From Candidatus Heimdallarchaeota archaeon (GTDB lineage Archaea > Asgardarchaeota > Heimdallarchaeia > JABLTI01): DNA of 38,095 nt. Where the stretch lies: assembly GCA_030614005.1 (NCBI GenBank), contig JAUWKS010000031.1, positions 1-38,095 on the forward strand. The letters run 5' to 3'. The notes beneath the pieces are model-generated. The model was not told the DNA's origin. It saw only the letters and a program-made list of their open reading frames with translations, and made no database searches. Shown here piece after piece: positions 17,357 through 25,270 of this stretch. Position 1 is the first letter of the stretch. Each line of letters starts with the position of its first letter. The translations under genes and the position numbers were made by a program.

Positions 17357-18115
17357 CTATTCTTTCCCTATAAGCAAATTTTGTATGATATAATGCGCTT
17401 TGCTTGTATCTCCTCTAGGAATGAGATAGAAATTAACTGTGCTCCCCTTTGCCTCTTCCATTTTTCTATCGGATTCAGAATCTCCAAAAGCATACCATTT
17501 CTTGACTTCCTTTTCAGGGTCTAACTTTTTAATCGCTGTTTCTGCTCCTTTTTTCTTGCTAGCAGAAATGGGTAAAATATCTGCAGCATAAGGATTCGCT
17601 TCTAATCTCAATAGATCACTATAATCTTCAATAATTGGTTCAATTAATTCCTGATAAACTTCAATAGTCAAACCGAATGTAGGCATTGTTCTAAAAGTTA
17701 ACATTATTTCCTTTGGTTCAATCCATAGTGCTCTTTTTTGTGGAGCTTGATAGCTAACAATCGTTTCTAAATCTCTATCAAAACAAATTTCATCAATTAT
17801 TTTCTTCTTAACTTCCGCAAGAGCATTTTTGGTATCTGGATTTATTCTTCCCTTCCTCTTTTTACCCTTGTGCCATACAACAAGACCAAATTCACCGAAA
17901 ATTTGTATGTGATCCTTCAAAGATTCATTAATATGTTCAAAGAATATTTGTCTCACCCAAATGACACTTCTCCCTGTAACTAACCCTATTGGATGTTTTC
18001 TCTTTCTAATTGCTTCTAGATCATTAATGATGAGAAGATCAACGATTGAATCGTTTCCCCGATAGTAGGTCAATGTACCATCTACATCGAAGAGAAATCC
18101 AATTTTTGGTATATT
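17357..18115 (-). CDS. HAD-superfamily phosphatase (Cof/sugar-phosphatase-like)
   Basis: Haloacid-dehalogenase-type hydrolase. Motif I is IGFLFDVDGTLTYY (nucleophile Asp and acid/base Asp), motif II lies in GLVTGRS, and motif III/IV is KWYAFGDSESDRKMEEAKG. A cap inserted between motifs II and III fits the HAD-IIB (Cof, phosphomannomutase, sucrose-phosphatase) group, which dephosphorylates sugar phosphates. The substrate cannot be deduced. The longer frame begins with GTG at 18148. However, a TATA box at 18157-18165 predicts transcription from about 18136, and GGAGT lies 9-15 nt ahead of the ATG at 18115, so I place the start there. It is divergent from the MFS gene and convergent with the tail-anchored protein. 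Confidence 0.88.
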   Translation of the reverse strand, partial: NIPKIGFLFDVDGTLTYYRGNDSIVDLLIINDLEAIRKRKHPIGLVTGRSVIWVRQIFFEHINESLKDHIQIFGEFGLVVWHKGKKRKGRINPDTKNALAEVKKKIIDEICFDRDLETIVSYQAPQKRALWIEPKEIMLTFRTMPTFGLTIEVYQELIEPIIEDYSDLLRLEANPYAADILPISASKKKGAETAIKKLDPEKEVKKWYAFGDSESDRKMEEAKGSTVNFYLIPRGDTSKAHYIIQNLLIGKE

Positions 18116-18156
18116 CATCAAGAGAGTGTAACTCCAATTAATACTCACAATTGATT

Positions 18157-18165
18157 GTTATAAAG
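18157..18165 (-). promoter_or_regulatory. TATA box of the HAD phosphatase gene
   Basis: Minus-strand CTTTATAAC. Its position argues that the GTG at 18148 is upstream of the transcript start and that the ATG at 18115 is used. Confidence 0.5.
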
Positions 18166-18193
18166 ATTATTTCGAACAAGCAATAATAAAATC

Positions 18194-18205
18194 ACTTTTT
18201 TATAA
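18194..18205 (+). promoter_or_regulatory. TATA box of the MFS transporter gene
   Basis: CTTTTTTATAAT, about 22 nt before the ATG at 18223. The transcript would start almost at that ATG, so the mRNA would be leaderless, or else the Met at codon 33 is used. Confidence 0.45.
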
Positions 18206-18222
18206 TTAGTTATTCTACTGAC

Positions 18223-19680
18223 ATGTTTATTAATCAGCAAAAATTCTGTGCTTACATAAGATTTTGTCGAAGGTTTTACGAATTGATTAGAGATGATTTA
18301 ATTATTGAAGAAGATTTAATGAGTATCGATAAATCTTCTCAAGATGATGAAATGCCTCCTAGCTTAATGGAAGTGCTTTCAAACAAATCATTTTTTATTG
18401 CATTCTCAGGCCACATTTTTGAAATGCTAGGTGCAAGTGCAATGTATATTGCCCTTATGTTTCTAATATATTCTTACACACAAAGTGTTACAATGATAGG
18501 AATATTTCAAATAGTTACAATGCTTCCAGCCATTTTTCTTGCTCCTTTTGCTGGTGTAATCGTAGATAGAACGGATCAACGAAAAATAATGCTGTTTTCT
18601 ATAGCTATACGTTTAGTAACTGCTGTAGGATTGGCTATTGTTTATTTTTTCCATAATACTATACACAGTAATCTGTATTTGATATTATTATATGTGATTT
18701 TTACAATAAGAGTTTCAATTTGGCCCTTTTTCTCTCCCGCAAAGAGTGCATATACAAAACTAATAATCCCAAAGAGAAATTTGTTAAAAGCAAATTCTTT
18801 TAGCTCGACTGCATTGAAAATTGCAGGAGTGTTAGGGCCAATTATTTCCGGTGCACTTATCGCTATTAATTATTCAATTGGATTCATTTTTGCAATTGCT
18901 GCTTCAACAATTTCAATTTTGTTTTTCTTGTTACTGGTTTTTACAGGGCAAAAGCCTCCTACAAATGAGCATTCTCTTGAAGAGTTTAGAAACTCGAAAT
19001 CCAAGTTTAGAATTGTTGCAGATGATTTTAAAGTTGGAATCGATGCAATAAAATCCTCACCAAAAATCGGATATGTAATAGTGATTTTAGCATTTGTTCA
19101 TTTTGCATTTGCTGGGATTGACATTATGTGGCCTGTAATATTGCAATCTCCAACCGAAATGAATCTTAATAGCACTTGGTTTGGTGCCATGGAATCTGTG
19201 ATTGCTGGTGCTGCAATTCTAGCTGGATTGGTTGTGATGTTCTTTAAGCGTATTGACCGAAAGATCATACTTATGACGGGCTTCCAAGTGCTAGAAGGAC
19301 TAGCAATGATTTTAATGGCATTTATCCGTAATGAATGGTTAATGATTTTTCTAATAATGTTACCCTTTGGAATAGTAAATGGTTTTTATAACATCGCTTT
19401 TGAAACATTGGTCCAAGAAAATACCCCGTATGAAAAACAAGGTCGGGTTTTCAGTGTAGAATATTTTCTAAGTTCATTAACCCTTACAATAGGATTAACA
19501 ATAATAACTTTGATTACTATGTTTATTGAAAATATTCCACCAGGTGTTTTTCTATATATAGCTGGTGGCATTGAATTGGTTGTTTTATTGGTTGGTTTTC
19601 TTTTTATTTTTAAGAAAAAACTATATACTTCGGATTATCCTATAAGCGAAACTATTGTACAAACCAAAGATATTCAATAA
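18223..19680 (+). CDS. Major facilitator superfamily transporter (MFS_1/MFS_3-like, 12 TM)
   Basis: Polytopic membrane protein of up to 485 residues with about 12 hydrophobic segments in two halves. The loop between TM2 and TM3 carries the MFS signature as GVIVDRTDQRKIML. The central cytosolic loop (about residues 240-275) is charged. The family exports drugs, macrolides or metabolites by proton antiport; the substrate here is unknown. The first 45 residues are soluble and unusual for the family. The ATG at 18223 fits a leaderless transcript from the TATA box at 18194. A start at codon 33 (MSIDKSSQ, 18319) is possible but has no clear ribosome binding site. The gene stands alone, divergent from the HAD phosphatase. 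Confidence 0.88.
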   Translation: MFINQQKFCAYIRFCRRFYELIRDDLIIEEDLMSIDKSSQDDEMPPSLMEVLSNKSFFIAFSGHIFEMLGASAMYIALMFLIYSYTQSVTMIGIFQIVTMLPAIFLAPFAGVIVDRTDQRKIMLFSIAIRLVTAVGLAIVYFFHNTIHSNLYLILLYVIFTIRVSIWPFFSPAKSAYTKLIIPKRNLLKANSFSSTALKIAGVLGPIISGALIAINYSIGFIFAIAASTISILFFLLLVFTGQKPPTNEHSLEEFRNSKSKFRIVADDFKVGIDAIKSSPKIGYVIVILAFVHFAFAGIDIMWPVILQSPTEMNLNSTWFGAMESVIAGAAILAGLVVMFFKRIDRKIILMTGFQVLEGLAMILMAFIRNEWLMIFLIMLPFGIVNGFYNIAFETLVQENTPYEKQGRVFSVEYFLSSLTLTIGLTIITLITMFIENIPPGVFLYIAGGIELVVLLVGFLFIFKKKLYTSDYPISETIVQTKDIQ

Positions 19681-19716
19681 ATGATAAATTCCATTCTTTA
19701 AAATTGTTTTTTGAAG

Positions 19717-19758
19717 AAAAATTAGATTAAACTTCTGGTACTTTTTTATATTGATACG
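19717..19758 (+). promoter_or_regulatory. Promoter block upstream of the acyltransferase (copy 1 of a 42-nt repeat)
   Basis: Contains ATTAAACTTCTGGTACTTT then TTTATA (19726-19750), a BRE-like A-rich block followed by a TATA box. An almost identical block (one difference in 25 nt) precedes the isomerase gene at 21176-21217. From this TATA, transcription should begin near 19775, about 110 nt before the acyltransferase start. Confidence 0.55.
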
Positions 19759-19776
19759 CTTTCAGCATCACTCAAA

Positions 19777-19860
19777 ATGCTACTATTGAATAGTTCTCAT
19801 TATATTAGAAATTCGTTATTTCCTCAAGATTTATTTTCTACTTATGACAATAGGAACTAA
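19777..19860 (+). CDS. Possible 27-codon leaderless leader ORF
   Basis: ATG at 19777 lies where transcription should start from the TATA box at about 19745. The frame encodes 27 residues (begins MLLLNSSHYIRNSL) and ends at TAA 24 nt before the TTG of the acyltransferase. No homology is recognised. It may be chance, or a leader peptide affecting translation of the next gene. Confidence 0.2.
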   Translation: MLLLNSSHYIRNSLFPQDLFSTYDNRN

Positions 19861-19883
19861 ATTATTCTTTCGAGTGAATCAAA

Positions 19884-21158
19884 TTGCTACGGGAACTAAA
19901 TGAGCTGGAATACATTGGTTATGCATTAGGCCAACCTTTCAATGTTGCAGTGATGCTCAAACTTCAAGGTCAAATATCAGCTGATTTGTTAGTTTCAACA
20001 CTATCCAAACTTCAGAAGAGGCACCCATTATTACAGACTAGAATTATTTTCGATGATAAACAGCGCCCTTGGCTAACTTCTGAAGGAGTTGGTTCAATTC
20101 CAGTAACAATTATAGCTCGAGAGAATGAGTCTCAAGGTATAGATGAACTAAACAGACAACTAGCAACTTCTTTTGATCTTGAAAATGAAGAATTGCCATT
20201 AGCGAGAGTTATTTTATTTTCATCACCTGAAAGATCTGAATTGATCATTTGTGCTCTTCATATCATAACAGACGGAATGTCTATGACTCATTTTATTAAA
20301 GACTTTGTAAAATACATGGCGAATCCAGATGAACCAATAATACCATTAGAATTACCAACTAAGGATATTAATCCATTAACAAAGAAAGTATTAAGAATAA
20401 TTCCGAAATCAAAATTGTCTGTATATGTGATTTATGCTTTTTTAAGAATCTACAATTTTACTAGGTATCTATTTACAGGTAGAAGAAAAACAGCTAAATT
20501 CAACATACAAGAAAAAGACATGGCAGTCTATTCTTGTCAATTTAATCAAAAACAAACACAAGAATTCTTAGAGAGAAGCAAAAAGGAAAAAGTTTCTATT
20601 CATAGCTCTTTATGTACAGCGTTTTTATCTGAATATCCAATAATAGCTACTACAGTAAACCTTAGAAAAAGATTAAGACATAAAATAGGAGAGTCATTTG
20701 GTTTTTACTCAAGTGTTATTGTTTTTAATAAAAGATATAATAAATCTCAAGGTTTTTGGAGCAATGCTCGTAAGTTTCAAAGAAAATTGCGCTGGAATTT
20801 ACGAGATAGAAAGGTGTATCTAATTCACAGACTCCTTCTAAAGAAAGCTTCATTTAAGTTTCTACAAAAAATAAGCACATATTATACTGAAATTGCTACA
20901 AATAAGAATCCTTTTTCAGTCAACAATCTTGGTTCGTTGGAAGATTTTGCTCAAACTATTGACAATGAAGATTTTATTAAAATAGATTCATTTTTTGGTG
21001 GAGTCACTAGTTTTCTCAATACATTTATTGTTCTGGTCTATACTTTTAGAAATGAAATGCATTTACATTATCACTATCCAACTGAGCTTTATTCTTTAGA
21101 TAATATAATTTCTATCTCTGAAACAGCTAAAGAAAGAATATTGAATGCACTAAAATGA
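19884..21158 (+). CDS. Condensation-fold CoA-dependent acyltransferase (PapA/alcohol acetyltransferase-like)
   Basis: Stand-alone member of the chloramphenicol-acetyltransferase / NRPS-condensation superfamily, 424 residues. The catalytic HHxxxDG motif appears as LHIITDGMS, with the active His126, Asp130 and Gly131 kept and the first His replaced by Leu, as is common in acetyltransferase relatives. A second-half segment FSVNNLGSLEDF corresponds to the family's structural turn motif (DFGWG/SNLG). The N-terminal region with LQGQISADLLVSTLSKLQKRHPLL in fragments matches the condensation-domain start. Likely reaction: transfer of an acyl group from CoA to an alcohol or amine; the substrate is unknown. 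TTG start, with GAGTGA 6 nt upstream; a stop codon lies three codons before, so no longer start exists. Confidence 0.75.
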   Translation: MLRELNELEYIGYALGQPFNVAVMLKLQGQISADLLVSTLSKLQKRHPLLQTRIIFDDKQRPWLTSEGVGSIPVTIIARENESQGIDELNRQLATSFDLENEELPLARVILFSSPERSELIICALHIITDGMSMTHFIKDFVKYMANPDEPIIPLELPTKDINPLTKKVLRIIPKSKLSVYVIYAFLRIYNFTRYLFTGRRKTAKFNIQEKDMAVYSCQFNQKQTQEFLERSKKEKVSIHSSLCTAFLSEYPIIATTVNLRKRLRHKIGESFGFYSSVIVFNKRYNKSQGFWSNARKFQRKLRWNLRDRKVYLIHRLLLKKASFKFLQKISTYYTEIATNKNPFSVNNLGSLEDFAQTIDNEDFIKIDSFFGGVTSFLNTFIVLVYTFRNEMHLHYHYPTELYSLDNIISISETAKERILNALK

Positions 21159-21175
21159 AGAGAAGTGATAAAGGT

Positions 21176-21217
21176 AAAAATTGAATTAAACTTCTGGTGC
21201 TTTTTTATAGTAGAACG
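21176..21217 (+). promoter_or_regulatory. Promoter block upstream of the isomerase (copy 2 of a 42-nt repeat)
   Basis: Same 42-nt layout as 19717-19758, including ATTAAACTTCTGGTGCTTT then TTTATA at 21185-21209. Here the TATA box is about 40 nt from the TTG start, and the leader contains GAGGT. Confidence 0.55.
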
Positions 21218-21246
21218 AGTATTGGATTAATGAGGTAGGAAAATAA

Positions 21247-22083
21247 TTGAAAATTGGTGCTTCTTTTACATTGGAAAAATTGCAGTTAGCAGATCTCGTT
21301 GCAGCAAAACGAATTGGGTTTGATTTTGTTGAGTTCTACATTGGAGATTATTATGCAGATGTAGACGAACTCAATTTGCAATTAATTGCAATTAGAGAGA
21401 TTATTGATTCTTATGATCTATTTACAGTAATTCATTTAGCACATCTAAACACACAAATTATATCTGATGTTGCACTGTGGACGGATTATGTTGATCGAAT
21501 ATCAGATGAGATAGAATTAATTGGAAAATTGGGCATAACTAAAAAATTAGTTTTTCATGGCGTATTTGGTCATACAGAAGATCCTAAAGATGTTTCACTA
21601 GAAAAGTTATCTGAAGCGAAAGATGCTGCAATTAGTGAATGGATAAAAATTGCTAAGCGGAATAATCTTCAAATGTTGCTTGAAAATACAGACGAATCTG
21701 TAGATGATCTCAAACCTGTTTTCAAAAAACACAAAGATTTAGGTTTTACTTTTGATATTGGACATGCAAATATCATCTTTCCTGGAACGGCTCATAAAAC
21801 CTCTGAAGAAAAAATCTACTCTCTGCTTGAAACATTCAAGAAACAATTGAAACATATTCATTTACACGACAATTTTGGTGGATATTCTGAGCAAGCGGAT
21901 ATTCATTTACCAATAGGTACGGCTTCCATTGATTTCAAAAGATTTATTTCAAAATTAAAAGAAATGAACTACACTGAAACAATTACTCTCGAGATATATA
22001 ATCGAGAATTTTTACCTATCTATTTGGAAGCATCTTTTCTAGCTTTGATGGAAATTTTCTCTGATTGCGGTATCAAGCCCTAA
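21247..22083 (+). CDS. TIM-barrel sugar isomerase / AP-endonuclease-2 family protein
   Basis: Xylose-isomerase-like TIM barrel of 278 residues. Strand-end residues that bind metal in this family are visible: His in VFHGVFGH, Glu in LLENTDES, Asp and His in FTFDIGHAN, the LKHIHLHDN pair, and Glu in ITLEIYNRE. Such proteins include hydroxypyruvate isomerase, inosose dehydratase, sugar-phosphate epimerases and endonuclease IV. The lack of a DNA-binding loop signature and the short length favour a sugar isomerase or epimerase. Start is TTG with GAGGTAGG about 8-10 nt upstream. It has its own promoter, which closely matches that of the upstream acyltransferase, so the two may respond to the same regulator. 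The sirtuin gene follows 53 nt downstream and may be co-transcribed. Confidence 0.8.
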   Translation: MKIGASFTLEKLQLADLVAAKRIGFDFVEFYIGDYYADVDELNLQLIAIREIIDSYDLFTVIHLAHLNTQIISDVALWTDYVDRISDEIELIGKLGITKKLVFHGVFGHTEDPKDVSLEKLSEAKDAAISEWIKIAKRNNLQMLLENTDESVDDLKPVFKKHKDLGFTFDIGHANIIFPGTAHKTSEEKIYSLLETFKKQLKHIHLHDNFGGYSEQADIHLPIGTASIDFKRFISKLKEMNYTETITLEIYNREFLPIYLEASFLALMEIFSDCGIKP

Positions 22084-22136
22084 TTTAGCTACCTTAAAAT
22101 AAGCGTCTCTAACCAACCTCTTCTGAGGAAACATAA

Positions 22137-22898
22137 ATGAATAATTTGTCATTAGAAGAAAAAATAGAACTAACAGCTGAATGGATTGCGAATTCAAAAC
22201 ATCTCGTAGCATTTACTGGTGCTGGGATAAGTACTCAATCTGGCATTCCCGATTTTCGAGGACCAGATGGAGTTTGGACGAGAAGAGATAAGGGTTTACC
22301 TCCGCCAAAAATAAAAAAAGATTGGTCTGAAATTGGTCCAAATGAAGGTCATCTCGTACTCGTAGAATTACAAAAAATGGGTTTGCTCAAATTTTTGATA
22401 ACTCAAAATACTGATAATCTTCATAGGCGGTCTGGAATTGATTTTGATTCAATTTCTGAATTACATGGTAATGGCACATTGTTGAAGTGCCTCTCGTGTG
22501 ACAAAAGAATGACTTATGGAGAAGCAGGTTGGGATAAGAATATCCTTGGACCGGGTTATTTAACACAACCAACCAAACCAGCGCAACCGAACTGCCCTCA
22601 TTGTCAAGGAAGATTGATATCTTCAGTAATTAACTTTGGAGATCCAATGCCTGAATATGATTTCAAAATTGCACACGAACATTCAGAAAAATCAGATGTT
22701 TATTTGATGATCGGCTCTTCTCTTGTGGTTAATCCTGCAGCAGATTTACCAATTTTAGCAATGGACAATGATGCTAAAACAATTCTGATTAACATTGGTG
22801 AAACTCCATTAGATGAAAAAGTGGATATTAAAATCGAAGAAAAAATTGGTGGAATACTAACTCAAATCTTATCGAAGGTCAAGGCAAAACTAGTTTAG
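22137..22898 (+). CDS. NAD-dependent protein deacylase, sirtuin family
   Basis: Sir2-type enzyme that removes acyl groups from lysine using NAD. The NAD pocket is FTGAGISTQSGIPDFRGPDG (26-45), TQNTDNLH (89-96) and the catalytic His110 in ELHGN. The zinc site is Cys118-x2-Cys121 and Cys153-x2-Cys156. The segment VINFGDPMP stands for the usual VxFGExLP, a conservative Glu to Asp change, and IGSSLVVNPAADLP completes the Rossmann fold. At 253 residues it has a typical prokaryotic length. ATG follows GAGGAAAC. Plausible archaeal targets are chromatin proteins or acyl-CoA synthetases, but none is indicated here. Confidence 0.94.
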   Translation: MNNLSLEEKIELTAEWIANSKHLVAFTGAGISTQSGIPDFRGPDGVWTRRDKGLPPPKIKKDWSEIGPNEGHLVLVELQKMGLLKFLITQNTDNLHRRSGIDFDSISELHGNGTLLKCLSCDKRMTYGEAGWDKNILGPGYLTQPTKPAQPNCPHCQGRLISSVINFGDPMPEYDFKIAHEHSEKSDVYLMIGSSLVVNPAADLPILAMDNDAKTILINIGETPLDEKVDIKIEEKIGGILTQILSKVKAKLV

Positions 22899-22908
22899 CT
22901 TTGCTTTT
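22884..22908. terminator. Hairpin at the sirtuin / regulator convergence
   Basis: GCAAAACTA (22884-22892) pairs with TAGCTTTGC (22896-22904) with one mismatch and a 3-nt loop; TTTT follows. It overlaps the sirtuin stop codon. Confidence 0.4.
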
Positions 22909-23237
22909 CATATTTGAGACCATTTAATACTGATTTGAAATGATTTTGCAGATGCACGATAATATTTCATTACAATGCTGAATTCATTTACTTTTTCACG
23001 TGAGATAAATACTAAATGATTTTCTAATAGATCAGTTAGATGACGTTTAACTGTTCCTGGATTCATACCAGTTGCATGCTTCAAATCAATGATGGTCATT
23101 TCTTTACTGATAAGAAGTTTAAGAATTTCTTCTTTTTTAGGATGGAAAAGAATTGGAACAGCATCAGGATTAGTTATTTGCATCTCATCTTGAATAAAGG
23201 CTATTTTTTTTCCTTCAGTCTCTTCTGATTCATTCAT
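22908..23237 (-). CDS. Winged-helix transcription regulator (ArsR-like fold)
   Basis: Small DNA-binding protein of 109 residues. Residues about 28-90 form a winged helix: FHPKKEEILKLLISKEMTI, then DLKHATGMNPGTVKRHLTDL (recognition helix region) and the wing LVFISREKVNEFSIVMKYY. The acidic N-terminal 27 residues are unlike most ArsR proteins. No metal-binding CxC is present, so the inducer is not obviously a metal. It lies 26 nt downstream of the polytopic membrane protein gene on the same strand, and is probably in its operon. It is a candidate to bind the palindromes at the ABC exporter promoter about 3 kb upstream, but that is only inference. Confidence 0.8.
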   Translation of the reverse strand: MNESEETEGKKIAFIQDEMQITNPDAVPILFHPKKEEILKLLISKEMTIIDLKHATGMNPGTVKRHLTDLLENHLVFISREKVNEFSIVMKYYRASAKSFQISIKWSQI

Positions 23238-23263
23238 TTAACTTTCACACCCTATGATTGTAA

Positions 23264-24187
23264 TTATTTTTCCCTAGTCTTTTCTTCCCCATTGTTTTTC
23301 AGCTGATTGTGGTCCAAATCATCATGATTTTCAGTCAATGGTTTAAATCTTTCAAAATCAACACTGTTGTATACTCTTGTAGAAATTAGTGTTTTTAATG
23401 GATATCCAATAAAGAGATAGACGAGATAGAGTAGTAAAGCGAAGATATCAAATATTAGAAACAATCTATTTGGGCCCAAGAAATTGTGGAGTTCCATACG
23501 CACAAAAGATAATGCTACTATTGGAAAGATAAAAATAAAAAAATACGTTCCCCAGGTTTTGAGGATTCGCATTGGATGCTTTCTTAAGATACGGAAAGTT
23601 TCTACAAAACTGTTTTTGAAACTTCCTTGTGCTGTTACACTCGGTAGGGTTCCACTTGAAATTACTATAAAGATAAAATAGATCATTAGTTGTATAACCA
23701 TAATTCCGATGTCAAAGTAAATATTACTTGTTATTTCATTAAACTCAAGATATTCTCTTCTTCTTGGAATGAATATACTAACTACTGAGATGAGCGAAAA
23801 TAGCATATACTGCCACCAAAATCTCTGAAAATATTTGAATGCTCGTTTAAATTCAGAGAACATATCACCAGAAGACATCACATCATAAGCAAGTCCATAT
23901 TGACAATTAAGAAAACTCACTACCAAAGTGTGTGTGATACCCATAAAAATTGTTCCGATAATTGAATACCGGATATCATCTCTATTTTTAATATTTGATA
24001 TAACACCACTAAAGGTAAGAGATGGTACAGAGGCAATAACCATAGCAAAGATACCGCCAGCAAGTAGGAGTGCTAAAATGAAGGATATGAAGACAAAAAG
24101 CTCTGTCATTAGAAAAGCTCTATAATTAGCTTTTAGCAGTTTCCAACTTATTTTATAATCAAGTTTGACTTCAGATTCTTTGGACAT
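23264..24187 (-). CDS. Polytopic membrane protein of unknown function (about 6 TM)
   Basis: I do not recognise this 307-residue protein. It has about six hydrophobic segments (around residues 28-52, 70-95, 122-142, 155-178, 215-233, 245-268). Between TM helices 4 and 5 the loop GTLPSVTAQGSFKNSFVETFRILRKHPMRI resembles, in style only, loops of multi-TM proteins such as YciC/DUF4013-like families. The C-terminal tail is soluble and very polar (NHDDLDHNQLKNNGEE). No enzyme motif is seen. ATG is preceded by GAGAGAT and an AT-rich TATA-like TTTAAAAAAG about 25 nt upstream. The winged-helix gene follows. The neighbouring ABC exporter is separated by a terminator, so it forms a different transcript. 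Confidence 0.75.
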   Translation of the reverse strand: MSKESEVKLDYKISWKLLKANYRAFLMTELFVFISFILALLLAGGIFAMVIASVPSLTFSGVISNIKNRDDIRYSIIGTIFMGITHTLVVSFLNCQYGLAYDVMSSGDMFSEFKRAFKYFQRFWWQYMLFSLISVVSIFIPRRREYLEFNEITSNIYFDIGIMVIQLMIYFIFIVISSGTLPSVTAQGSFKNSFVETFRILRKHPMRILKTWGTYFFIFIFPIVALSFVRMELHNFLGPNRLFLIFDIFALLLYLVYLFIGYPLKTLISTRVYNSVDFERFKPLTENHDDLDHNQLKNNGEEKTREK

Positions 24188-24302
24188 ACAGCATCTCTCG
24201 TTTGCTTTTTTAAATGCCTTTCACAATAATTATTTATGTGGATACAACCATAATAGAAAGCATCTGATTTTAGGTTTTTGTTTAGTTTTCTTATTTTTAT
24301 TA

Positions 24303-24348
24303 GAAAATGAAAAAGAAAAAGAGCGTTGAGCGTTCGCTCTTTTCTTTT
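24303..24348 (-). terminator. Strong hairpin terminator of the ABC exporter operon
   Basis: AAAGAGCG (24318-24325) and CGCTCTTT (24335-24342) form a perfect 8-bp stem with a 9-nt loop. On the minus strand it is followed by a T-rich run (complement of 24303-24317). It lies 15-20 nt past the permease stop. Confidence 0.7.
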
Positions 24349-24362
24349 CCGTGAGTCCTAGT

Positions 24363-25247
24363 CTATTTCTTCTGCCGAAACCGGAATAAGATATAGGAAC
24401 TAGCTATGAGAAGCGTTGTATAACTTAGCATACCTGCTACTGCTCCGCCTATGCTTGGTGTAATCCATTGAAAAACAGTGATTCCTTCACCGGGTCCTCT
24501 TCTGAGAGTGATTTCTGCATATCTTTCTACAGGCATATCAAATATACTACTAATAATATTTGAGTAGTAGGTTAGAATAAATACAGGTTCAAATGTTGCT
24601 CCCGTCACCCTTAGTAACTGATCTATTAAATTAAAGACTATTAATATTAGCAATATACTTAGAATGATTGTTCCAGCATTGCTTTTCATTAAACTACTGA
24701 AAAATATTACTACGGAAAATACAGTCAATGTATATAGTAATGCCCATCCCCATGAAGCAAAGAATAATGAGGAAATGGTTCCATAATAAATAAGAGTAGT
24801 AATTCCAACTAGAAGATAATATGTTGTTACAGCAACTATGGCATAGATAAATCGGGCTACAAGTCGACCAGTAAGTAGACGAGCTTTTGTTGTTTTTGGG
24901 AATATCAAATTACCTGTGTCTTTTTGATAATCTTCAGAAATAATAGATGAACCTAATGTTACAGCAATTACCATTACTAATAATGGAAATATCATCGTTA
25001 GATAATTACCTGTAATATAATTTACATTTGATTCTGGAAGCTCTAACCCTCTACCTTGTTGTATAAGGTCTATTATGAAAAATAGTAAAAAGACAAATAC
25101 TGATGCACCAATTGCAATGAGTAGATTCATTTTGTTCCGAATAAATTCAAATTTAATTGTAGAGCCTATCTGCCTCGAGCCAATGTACATAGCATCTTGA
25201 AATTTCATAATTCTTGATTCTTTAGTTTCTGCTTGTTGTATGTTCAT
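24363..25247 (-). CDS. ABC-2 type transporter permease
   Basis: Membrane partner of the ATPase encoded 23 nt upstream. There are about six TM segments. The first follows an amphipathic N-terminal region; the next is preceded by an external loop (RGLELPESNVNYITGN). The cytosolic signature SEDYQKDTGNLIFPKTTKARLLTGR is characteristic of NosY/ABC-2 permeases, where a coupling helix contacts the ATPase. Such pairs export drugs, lipids or peptides. I place the start at the ATG 25245-25247, 5 nt after GGTGA; the in-frame GTG at 25256 is inside that site. Confidence 0.9.
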   Translation of the reverse strand: MNIQQAETKESRIMKFQDAMYIGSRQIGSTIKFEFIRNKMNLLIAIGASVFVFLLFFIIDLIQQGRGLELPESNVNYITGNYLTMIFPLLVMVIAVTLGSSIISEDYQKDTGNLIFPKTTKARLLTGRLVARFIYAIVAVTTYYLLVGITTLIYYGTISSLFFASWGWALLYTLTVFSVVIFFSSLMKSNAGTIILSILLILIVFNLIDQLLRVTGATFEPVFILTYYSNIISSIFDMPVERYAEITLRRGPGEGITVFQWITPSIGGAVAGMLSYTTLLIASSYILFRFRQKK

Positions 25248-25270
25248 TTTTTTCACCTTATCTGCTTTTT

